A stretch of 45,702 nucleotides of DNA from Pseudonocardiales bacterium (GTDB lineage Bacteria > Actinomycetota > Actinomycetes > Mycobacteriales > Pseudonocardiaceae), in NCBI GenBank assembly GCA_019247305.1, contig JAFAPC010000150.1, positions 1 through 45,702 on the forward strand, given 5' to 3'. Below are positions 16,183 to 23,008 of the stretch, one piece after another. Every line of letters starts with the position of its first letter. Position 1 is the first letter of the stretch. The position numbers and the translations under genes are program-made. Under the pieces are notes generated by a model that had not been told where the DNA came from, ran no database searches, and worked only from the letters and a program-made list of their open reading frames with translations.

Positions 16183-16479
16183 TCAAGCCGACTCGCGCAC
16201 GACCCGCCGCGCTATCTCCTCCACCTGCTCCACCGTCAGCACTGGTTCCGTACCTTCCCGTACGGCGCGGGCCAGAATCCGCCGGATCAACGCCGACGTC
16301 GAGAGGTGCTCTTGGGCCGCGCGCGCCTTCAGCATGTCGGCGAGAACAGCAGGCACCCGCACCGAGAGCACAGCTTGGTCGTTCTCCAGCGCCTCGGCTT
16401 CACTCGCCTCAGCTTCTTCGTCCAGGTACTCGGCACGGATGGCCTCCCGGCGGGCACGGACTGCACGATCAGTCATCAC
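16183..16479 (-). CDS. Ribbon-helix-helix antitoxin-like protein
   Basis: 98 residues. An acidic N-terminal helix (EYLDEEAEASEAEALEND) precedes QAVLSVRVPAVLADMLKARA and LSTSALIRRILARAV, a CopG-like ribbon-helix-helix. It overlaps the upstream gene by 11 bp, so the two are translationally coupled in toxin-then-antitoxin order, as in BrnTA-like pairs. It likely represses its own promoter together with the partner. Confidence 0.65.
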   Translation of the reverse strand: MMTDRAVRARREAIRAEYLDEEAEASEAEALENDQAVLSVRVPAVLADMLKARAAQEHLSTSALIRRILARAVREGTEPVLTVEQVEEIARRVVRESA

Positions 16480-16777
16480 TCACCACCGCTCCTTCCAGAT
16501 AGCTGCGCAGGTCCGCCCCCCGCGCCGTCCACGCCGTAATCCCGGCCCAGTCGACAGGGTCCACGATCGCTGTAAGGACAAACCCCGCACCCGGTGAGTA
16601 GCCAATCAGTCGAATCGCGCCGATGCGGCTCTTCGGATCGGGATCTCGCACGATCGCCCGTGGGTCAGCGGCTGCCTCCAAGGTCCACTCCGGCTCGATG
16701 TTCAGTGCACCCGGGTAGCGCTCGGAGCGGCGACGGATGTAGTCAGCGTCCTGCTCGTCCCACCACAGCCCAGCCAC
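16469..16777 (-). CDS. Putative toxin partner (BrnT-like size and position)
   Basis: 102 residues from ATG 16777. WWDEQDADYIRRRSERYPG, IVRDPDPKSRIGAIRLIGY and GFVLTAIVDPVDWAG suggest a compact alpha-beta fold. I do not recognise catalytic residues. Length, basic patches and overlap with a ribbon-helix-helix protein make a RelE/BrnT-type ribonuclease toxin the best guess. The function is inferred from context, not from sequence. Confidence 0.45.
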   Translation of the reverse strand: MAGLWWDEQDADYIRRRSERYPGALNIEPEWTLEAAADPRAIVRDPDPKSRIGAIRLIGYSPGAGFVLTAIVDPVDWAGITAWTARGADLRSYLEGAVVSDD

Positions 16778-17089
16778 ACCTACATTGTCACACAGACGAT
16801 GACATGTCTCGTGGCAATGGCTGAACGCCCACTCCGTGCCCTACGGGTCGCCGCACAGTAGATACACGATCATGCCGCCTCATCGACCGGAAGGCGGGTG
16901 GTTAGCGTGCAAGCCCTCTCGGACACGTGCGCTACCCTCAACCGGCTGGTCGCGCGCTCACGTTGGCAATCTTGGCACGGGCGTCGTAGACCATCCCCGG
17001 CTTGAGGGCCCAGCGTGAGGGCCCAAGCGTGAGGGCCCAAGCGTGAGGGCGGAGTGTAACCGCGGACACTTCGCCTCCAACGGAGCCGG
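16778..17089. other. Intergenic region with a 14-bp tandem repeat
   Basis: No gene supported. At 17013-17050 the unit GCGTGAGGGCCCAA occurs twice in full and a third time in part. It lies just past the XRE/TPR remnant. Possibly a replication-slippage product. Confidence 0.5.
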
Positions 17090-17352
17090 GTTGTCAACGG
17101 CAGACCAGCGCGGCAGGCCATTCCCCGCAACTCCCGGCCCACCGCATCCCGCCGTGAGCGCACCAGCAACTCGCCAAGCACCTCGCGGACGAGGGGGTTG
17201 CGCTGTACCCGGATGGGAAACAACTGCTCGGCTTTACACAGCGCCAGCACCGCATCGTCGCCCCGCCTGGGCACCCGGGCTAACGCCCTGCCATAACCAA
17301 TCCAGTACGCCAACGGAGGCTTCAGCCGTCGCCTGATCGATACCCGATGCAC
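17090..17352 (-). pseudogene. XRE/TPR regulator, C-terminal fragment
   Basis: The frame reads LAYWIGYGRALARVPRRGDD, AVLALCKAEQLFPIRVQRNP, LVREVLGELLVRSRRDA and GRELRGMACRAGLP. This is the characteristic ending of many actinomycete XRE-type regulators (usually stopping right after RAGLP). The DNA-binding N-terminus is missing and the natural stop has been lost. It overlaps the tail of the small membrane gene at 17322, which suggests a deletion fused the two. Confidence 0.6.
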
Positions 17353-17558
17353 CCCCCGATGATCACGACAGCGATGCCGGCGAACGTCTCAGTGGGGATG
17401 GTGGGCGTAGACATTGAGGGATGCCGCAACAGGATCAGCAGGAGGATCAGTGCGGCTGGTCCGCTCGCTGCGGCGAGCAGACTCACCAGGCGCAGGGTCT
17501 GTGGCCACTCGGTGATCGCCGCTCGGATCGTTGTGCCAATTTCTTGAGCCAGACTCAC
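17322..17558 (-). CDS. Two-span small membrane protein
   Basis: 78 residues from GTG 17558, chosen because AGGAG lies 8 nt upstream; ATG 17567 abuts that site and is less likely. There are two hydrophobic segments, LRLVSLLAAASGPAALILLL (about 24-45) and TFAGIAVVIIGGCIGY (about 58-73). Function unknown. The last residues overlap the XRE/TPR remnant, so the natural C-terminus may be lost. Confidence 0.5.
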   Translation of the reverse strand: MSLAQEIGTTIRAAITEWPQTLRLVSLLAAASGPAALILLLILLRHPSMSTPTIPTETFAGIAVVIIGGCIGYRSGDG

Positions 17559-17658
17559 TTTCGTCATCTCCTGCGGGTATCCGTGGTTATCCGTCAGAGT
17601 TGAGGCTGCGGCGCCGGCACCGGGTGTGGCAATGGTTGCGCCCGTCTTGTACCGCCTG

Positions 17659-17696
17659 ACTGATGGGCACCGACTGATGGGCACCGACTGATGGGG
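17659..17696. repeat. 14-bp tandem repeat
   Basis: ACTGATGGGCACCG occurs twice in tandem with a partial third copy, in the non-coding gap upstream of the GAF gene. Confidence 0.6.
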
Positions 17697-17794
17697 AGTG
17701 TGCAATCGCCGTGCACTGTCCTCCGGCGGCTCCGCCCTGGTCATGGGTCGTGCCATAGTTCAAGGTGTGAGCTCAGACACAGACAGGAGTCGCG

Positions 17795-19057
17795 ATGCGG
17801 GAGACGCCGTTGGAACCGGCCTTGGCGGCGGGGATCGATCCGGCCCAGCGCGCGCGGGAGATTCAGCGGGTGCGCGAGGCGCTGCAGCATAGCGGCGGGG
17901 TTGCTGTCTCCGCACGGACAAAGACGCAGTTGGTGATCCGATTAGTGATCAAACAAGATTGGGATACGATGCTTCGGCAGGGAGTGAAATCCCGTGAGGT
18001 GACTCCTCAGTTCGTGGATCCGCGGGAGTTGGAAGCTCTCCAAGACGACCCCAATCTGGCTCTGGCGCGGCAGGTGCTGGTTCATCAGCTGGGGGTGGTG
18101 CGTCACGTAGAGATGATGGCAACGCTCAGCGACGCCCGAGGGTGCATCACGTGGACGGGCGGTAACACCAAGGTCCGTGACGAGGCCGATGGCCACGGGT
18201 TTCGCTGCGGTGCCAAGTGGGCCGAGATGGGCACCAACGGAATCAGACTGGTGACACAGTCGTCTCTGCGTGGTGCGCAAATCTACGGGCCGGAACACTG
18301 GATGGATTTTCAGCTCCGCTGGGCGTGCACCGCTGTTCGAGTTGTGGACCCGCATACTCGTCGTCTCCTCGCGGTGATCAACCTGACCGGACCGTGGACA
18401 AAAGTGCACAGCGACACTCTGGGATGGCTTTATCAGATCGCGCTGCGCATCGAAGACGCCCTCCGCAGCGCTCCACATCGCGTGCAGTGGCGGCGGTTAG
18501 CTGTGGCGGCGGGGCCGCTGGAACGGATCCGCGGCCCTGCGCTGGTCATCGATCGTGACGGTGTGGTGGTGGCCTCGCGCGCATAGACCGCCCAGGCGGG
18601 GGATCGGGTGCTCCCCGACGCCGGGGGGATCGCGCCGGGCAAGACGTTCCTTCCGGCGCTCGGGTGGTGTGTGCTGGAACCCCTGCCGGTACACGGGTGG
18701 CTCGTCCGGCCGTGGCGGCACGGCGAAGATGAGCCGGTGATCCGGGGCACTCTCGATCTCACCGACCCGGCCCAGCGTTGGGTGAAGGTGACCGGACCGA
18801 ACGTGTCCTGGAGCTCCAAGATCAGGCCGTTACATGCCGACATCCTGCATCGACTCGCGAGTCGGCCCGACGGCCTCACCCCAGGCGAATTAGGCACAGA
18901 TCTCTATGGGCCGGGCGCCACGACCACCGTGTTCCCGGAGATGAGCAAGCTGCGCAACGAATTCGGCGGCCTGCTCCACCCCCCCGGCGACACCAGATAC
19001 AGATTCGGCCGCAACATCACTATCGATATTCAACAGCGCGCGGATTCTACCCAGTAA
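17795..19057 (+). pseudogene. GAF-domain regulator split by an in-frame amber codon
   Basis: ATG 17795 has GACAGGAG upstream. Residues 1-263 hold the GAF region (VTQSSLRGAQIYGPEHWMD, WACTAVRVVDPHTRRLLAV) and the start of a PAS-like domain (LVIDRDGVVVASRA). TAG follows at 18584-18586, and the same frame continues 156 codons to TAA 19055 (FLPALGWCVLEPLPVHGWLV, LTPGELGTDLYG, TVFPEMSKLRNEFGGLL), the normal PAS end and winged-helix-like C-terminus of this actinomycete family. The ordinary residue at the TAG is likely Trp, one G-to-A change away. A GTG at 18608 could restart the C-terminal half, though no ribosome site is obvious. Recoding is an alternative. Confidence 0.75.
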
Positions 19058-19110
19058 ACGGCTTATCGGCGAGCGTGCCGTGGAGCTGGCCCGGGGACGG
19101 GGTGGCTTCG

Positions 19111-20556
19111 TTACTCGCCGCGGCCCCTGGCCGGCGATATCTGGGGTCGGGTGCCGGGCTCCTGAACGGGGAATTTCTGGTGACCTTTGGGAATGGGTGG
19201 TCTAGGGAGCGTCGTCGCCTCCCATTGTGCCTGCTGGAGCTGGTCAAACGTGTCGGGCAGCCGGGGCGGGTGTTGGGCGGTGGTGAAGCGGAAGGCGGAG
19301 GTCAGGTCGCCGAAAGTCTGGCGCCGCCAGTCGCTGATGTTAGGCTCTTGCACACCGGTGACCTTCTCCAGGAACTGCAGTACCGAGGTGTGGTCGAAGC
19401 GTTCAGTGGCGACCCCGCCGCCGACCGTCCATGGGGAGACGATGATGCAGGGCACCCGAAAACCTCCGCCGATGGGGAGGCCGTCGATGAATTCGTTCCG
19501 GGTACCTGGGGGTGGTGTGGGTGGGGGGACATGGTCGAAGATACCGTCGTTTTCGTCGTAGCTGAGGATAAAAACTGTTTTGGCCCATACCTCGGGGTTG
19601 GCGGCGATGGCCTCGATTTTGCTGGCGACGAAGTCAGCGCCCGCGGCGGGCATGTAGTTGGGGTGCTCGGACTGGTAGCTGGTGGGAATGATCCAGGAGA
19701 CGGTGGGCAGACGATCGTGGCGCGCGTCATCCTCGAAGTCGTGGGCGCCACCTCGGATCATGCCCTTGTCGTAGAGGGGCTCTCCCGGTTTCGCGTCACG
19801 GAACTGCTGGAAGAGCTCCAGCACGTTGCAGCCGTAGTTGTCGATCTGCTGATAGACTTTCCAGCTCACCCCGGCACGCTCAAGCCGCTCGGCGTAGGTG
19901 GTCCAGGTATAGGGCTTGGGTGCAACATTGGTGATGATGGGTCCGCCGTTGTGGCCTACGGGATCGATGGTTCCGGTCATCCAGTACAGGCGATTGGGCC
20001 AGGTCGGGCCTAGGACTGAGCAGTAGTAGTTGTCACAGATGGTGAATGCCTCGGCCAGGGCGAACTGGAAGGGGATGTCCCGGCGGGTGTAGTAGCCCAT
20101 CACATAGGGGCCGTTGTGGTGGTCGGCCGCGCGGTGGGCGGGCAACCATTTGTCCATCTTGCCGCCGTTCCAGGCCTTGTGTTGAACGGTCCATGCGTGG
20201 CTGGTCGAGGGGATCGCCTGGGCGTTGGAGGTGGTGGTGTCCAGATGAAAAGGCAGCAGATAACCGTCGGGGTGGACGGCGTCGGGCTGGTGAAAGACCG
20301 AACGCCCGGTGGACAGGGTAATGGCGTGAGGATCGCCGAAGCCGCGCACGCCCGCCATCGTGCCGAAGTAGTGGTCAAAGGAACGGTTCTCCTGCATCAG
20401 GCAGACCACGTGCTTGACGTCGCGCAGCGTGCTGGGACCGGGCGGCCCTGCGGCCAGCGCCGTCCGTACGCTGGGCGGCAGCAACTCAGCGGCCAGCACG
20501 GCACCGCTCGCCCCGGCGGCAGTACTCAGCAGGTGGCGTCGACTGAGCGGGGGCAT
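19111..20556 (-). CDS. Secreted phospholipase C / acid phosphatase (phosphoesterase family)
   Basis: 481 residues from ATG 20556 (GAAAGAGAG upstream; GTG 20595 is an alternative). The N-terminus is a Tat signal: SRRHLLSTAAGASGAVLAAE, so export is folded and twin-arginine dependent. The mature protein begins near residue 36. CLMQENRSFDHYFGTM at 52-67 is the catalytic signature of the phosphoesterase family (Mycobacterium PlcA-C and AcpA type), whose metal-bound nucleophile cleaves phosphocholine or other phosphodiester headgroups. Further motifs are ILSYDENDGIFDHVPPP and the carboxyl-terminal VTGVQEPNISDWRRQTFGD. Length is typical. No lesions seen. Confidence 0.9.
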   Translation of the reverse strand: MPPLSRRHLLSTAAGASGAVLAAELLPPSVRTALAAGPPGPSTLRDVKHVVCLMQENRSFDHYFGTMAGVRGFGDPHAITLSTGRSVFHQPDAVHPDGYLLPFHLDTTTSNAQAIPSTSHAWTVQHKAWNGGKMDKWLPAHRAADHHNGPYVMGYYTRRDIPFQFALAEAFTICDNYYCSVLGPTWPNRLYWMTGTIDPVGHNGGPIITNVAPKPYTWTTYAERLERAGVSWKVYQQIDNYGCNVLELFQQFRDAKPGEPLYDKGMIRGGAHDFEDDARHDRLPTVSWIIPTSYQSEHPNYMPAAGADFVASKIEAIAANPEVWAKTVFILSYDENDGIFDHVPPPTPPPGTRNEFIDGLPIGGGFRVPCIIVSPWTVGGGVATERFDHTSVLQFLEKVTGVQEPNISDWRRQTFGDLTSAFRFTTAQHPPRLPDTFDQLQQAQWEATTLPRPPIPKGHQKFPVQEPGTRPQISPARGRGE

Positions 20557-20604
20557 GCGCTCTCTTTCGCGTTTGGCGAACGGATCTTCATCCACACGGT
20601 CTGA

Positions 20605-21027
20605 CTAGCGCTCCTCGGTCCCACCGATAGACTGACCTTTAGCCAACATGGCGTCGATCCGCGCAACCACCACATCAGCGTGCAGCGGGATCGAATTTTC
20701 TCGGAGTGGGCCCGTACCGTGTAGTCGCACCGTCGCGGGAGCCTTGTGCTCCGGCGGTTGTCCCGGCACGGGGTGATCGGGCACGGGATGATCGGGCACG
20801 GGATAGTCGGGCTCCAGGCCAGTCACTGGGTATGCCTCACCCGTCCACACGGTGTTATCGGGAAAATGAAGCTCGATGGCCAGGTTGTCACTGTGCAGCT
20901 CCCACGTCTGCGATCCGTCGCGGATGTCAACGGACCAGCTCACCAGGGGGGTGACTGCTTGAGTGACCTCCAGCTCGCCCGGCCTGAGCGGGCCATCGGC
21001 GATGCGGCACATCACCTCGATAATCAT
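20605..21027 (-). CDS. Unknown protein with a Pro/Val/His repeat
   Basis: 140 residues ending 48 bp before the phospholipase start, so co-transcription is likely. There is no signal peptide. A beta-rich N-terminal half (EVTQAVTPLVSWSVDIRD, WELHSDNLAIELHFPDNTVW) leads to a linker DYPVPDHPVPDHPVPGQPPE, made by a 15-bp tandem repeat (about 20765-20812) that may vary in copy number. The C-terminus is helical (ADVVVARIDAMLAKGQ). I do not recognise a family. Confidence 0.6.
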   Translation of the reverse strand: MIIEVMCRIADGPLRPGELEVTQAVTPLVSWSVDIRDGSQTWELHSDNLAIELHFPDNTVWTGEAYPVTGLEPDYPVPDHPVPDHPVPGQPPEHKAPATVRLHGTGPLRENSIPLHADVVVARIDAMLAKGQSIGGTEER

Positions 21028-21550
21028 GCCTTACCTTCCTCTGCGTGGCTGCCATCCTGCCTTACCCGGTCCGCGCACGCCGGAGGGGCTGCCGCACGGT
21101 CGTTTCACGATTGCGTGGATTGGTGGGGGATCTCGGAGCTGGTCATGATGGCCCGGCCCGGGCAGGTCACCAGAGGTGCACAAGCATCCATGAGACCCTG
21201 CGTGGGCGGCGCTCAAGGTGCATATGCATCCATGAGACCGTGGGTGGGCCGGTGGCGGGATGCGTCTGCTCTCGTCGTGCTGCGTGAGGGGTCGACGCAG
21301 GTGAGGAGATCGGGGTGGCGCTGGCACAGCAGCTGACCGCTGATCCCAGACTATCTATACATCGTGAAGCAGTCATGGGGGCTGCCGCACAGCTTGCTCC
21401 GTCCGTTGGTTGGGCCCGATCAACGTCTCCGCTGCCTCCGGAGTCACTGCGCCTCCCGAGCTGCTACCGCCATTCCACCCGTTGTCTAGGCAACCAGGTT
21501 AGTGATCGTGCTAGGACTTAAGTTTCGGCGATTATATGCGCTGCGATCGG
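21028..21550. other. Intergenic region with an imperfect 35-bp direct repeat
   Basis: No confident gene. Two similar copies starting GGTGCA and containing GCATCCATGAGACC lie at 21175-21209 and 21217-21252, a 42-bp period. They could be iterons or paired regulator sites; nothing else ties them to a function. Confidence 0.45.
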
Positions 21551-22012
21551 CTACTCCTCGGGGAAGACACGGTCAGCGGTCGCCGTCAACCTCGATAGTT
21601 CTTCCGCCATCGTAATCGTGTGGCAAAATGTGTCGACCGAGATCTCTCTGCCCCCTAGGCTCTTGAGCGCCTCGACCGTCACCGGGTCTCGCAGGGACAT
21701 TCCCAGGTCCTCGGCCCAACTCAGCGCCGATCTGGAATCGGTCATGCTGGCCATCATCTGGGTCCGCTCGTGCTCCGTCCGAGTCGCTTTCACCGACTGC
21801 TGCGCGGCTCGGATTTGGGCTGGCAGGCGGAAATTGTCAACGATATGAAGCTGATCAGGATCAGTGTTACGCCAGCGGGCCAGAGCGCTCCGGATGCTTT
21901 GGCGAGCCTCGGCCACGCTGGGGCACCGGCGGCGCAGCCGGGGCTCTTCGGCGATCTCCACCACCCACGCTGCGCCGTCTCGTTCGTATACCGCGGTGTA
22001 GCTCTCGCTCAC
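21551..22012 (-). CDS. HicB-like domain protein
   Basis: 153 residues from GTG 22012. The first 48 residues, SYTAVYERDGAAWVVEIAEE plus PSVAEARQSIRSALARW, match the HicB-type partial RNase-H-like fold found in antitoxins. A helical region follows (IRAAQQSVKATRTEHER) and a polar tail. HicB normally pairs with the small RNA-binding toxin HicA; no HicA (short, with the GSH motif) is visible on either side, so it may act alone as a regulator. Confidence 0.55.
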   Translation of the reverse strand: MSESYTAVYERDGAAWVVEIAEEPRLRRRCPSVAEARQSIRSALARWRNTDPDQLHIVDNFRLPAQIRAAQQSVKATRTEHERTQMMASMTDSRSALSWAEDLGMSLRDPVTVEALKSLGGREISVDTFCHTITMAEELSRLTATADRVFPEE

Positions 22013-22096
22013 CTCAACCAGTCCCTTCCGACCTACGGCACCAGGACTACATCGTCGAAAGACACCTCAGCCAGTGTTCGCAGACTACCCGGCTGC

Positions 22097-22128
22097 CCAA
22101 GCTAACCCAAGCTAACCCAAGCCAGCCC
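22097..22128. repeat. Short tandem repeat
   Basis: CCCAAGCTAA twice, followed by the related CCCAAGCCAG, in the divergent gap before the conjugation operon. Confidence 0.5.
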
Positions 22129-22204
22129 ACACCGGTGAGACGTGCACAACACGGCGAGATCCCGTTGCTCTGTCCGGGTGAGCACTGCGCGTGGCGAGCC
22201 GGGT

Positions 22205-22217
22205 ACTGTCCGACAGT
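22205..22217. promoter_or_regulatory. Palindromic operator candidate upstream of the conjugation operon
   Basis: ACTGTC-C-GACAGT is a perfect 13-bp palindrome, 75 bp before the first gene of the transfer operon. Its position suits a repressor site that controls transfer. Confidence 0.35.
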
Positions 22218-22291
22218 CCTGGCATGGTCTACTCACTACCCGCCGGGCGGCTGCTCGGCACTGAACCGTGATCAAGCCCCAGGGGGTCGCG

Positions 22292-22552
22292 ATGACTGTG
22301 TTGACCGTGGTCACCCAGGGAGCCGAACTCGGCACGCACAACTTGCGGACCTGGATGTTGGACAACATCCTGCCGCTGCTGCTGCTGGCGGTAGCAGTGC
22401 TGCTGCTGTGGCTGGGGGGAGGTAAGGGCGATAACGCCGGGGTGATGCGACGGCTCGCCGGAGTGATCATCGCGTTGGGCGTCATCGGGCTCGCCGTGTC
22501 CGGCTCAGGTGAGGACCTCGGAAAGTACATCGCCCACCTGTTCAGCAGTTGA
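22292..22552 (+). CDS. Small two-span membrane protein (VirB2/TrbC-like position)
   Basis: 86 residues from ATG 22292, with AGGGGG 5 nt upstream. Two hydrophobic segments, NILPLLLLAVAVLLLWL (about 29-45) and GVIIALGVIGLAVSG (about 58-72), are separated by a short Gly/Lys loop. Size, topology and place at the head of the transfer operon suit a pilin-like or VirB2-like channel component. It lacks a clear cleaved signal. Confidence 0.55.
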   Translation: MTVLTVVTQGAELGTHNLRTWMLDNILPLLLLAVAVLLLWLGGGKGDNAGVMRRLAGVIIALGVIGLAVSGSGEDLGKYIAHLFSS

Positions 22553-22570
22553 GTGAGGAGGGAGGCGGCG

Positions 22571-23008
22571 TTGCAGATCCGCACCGATGACGATGTCTAC
22601 CGGGTAGACGCGGTGTGGCTCGGCCCACCCAAGGCGACGTTCCCGTGGCGTGCCCGGTACGTGGCTTGGGGCGTCGGGATGGTGATGTTTCTGGTCGTTC
22701 TCGGCATCGAGCGTCAGCTGGGCATCGGTTTTGGCTTCTTCTCCACCGCCTGGGGACTGCTCATCACCATCGTGCTCACGCGGCTTATCGGCTCCCGGAT
22801 CAGCCACGAACGTCCGCTGAGCACTGTTGCCCTGATGTGGGTCCACGAGCTCACCGCCCCCAGGAGGGTGACGGCGGCGCGCGGTGGTGCCGTCAGCGCG
22901 GCGCGGATCCGGGTTGACCGCGACCGCCCTCGACCCGGCCAGCGGCGGGGACGTCGCAGGAAGGAGCGCACAGGTGTTCGGGCTCCAACGTCCTGCCCGC
23001 AGCAGTGA
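22571..23008 (+). CDS. Conjugation-associated membrane protein (PrgI-like)
   Basis: 145 residues. I favour TTG 22571, because GGAGGGAGG sits 6 nt upstream; GTG 22553 is in frame but overlaps that site. YRVDAVWLGPPKATFPWRAR precedes two hydrophobic segments (VGMVMFLVVLGIE and FFSTAWGLLITIVLT), then a basic tail (RRGRRRKERTG). Small two-span proteins of this kind (PrgI-like) lie directly before the VirB4-type ATPase in Gram-positive transfer systems. It overlaps the next gene by 35 bp. Confidence 0.6.
   Translation: MQIRTDDDVYRVDAVWLGPPKATFPWRARYVAWGVGMVMFLVVLGIERQLGIGFGFFSTAWGLLITIVLTRLIGSRISHERPLSTVALMWVHELTAPRRVTAARGGAVSAARIRVDRDRPRPGQRRGRRRKERTGVRAPTSCPQQ

Noticed and set aside
17013..17696. 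CRISPR-like arrays
   Set aside because: The repeats at 17013 and 17659 are 14-bp units in direct tandem without spacers, and no cas gene is present.
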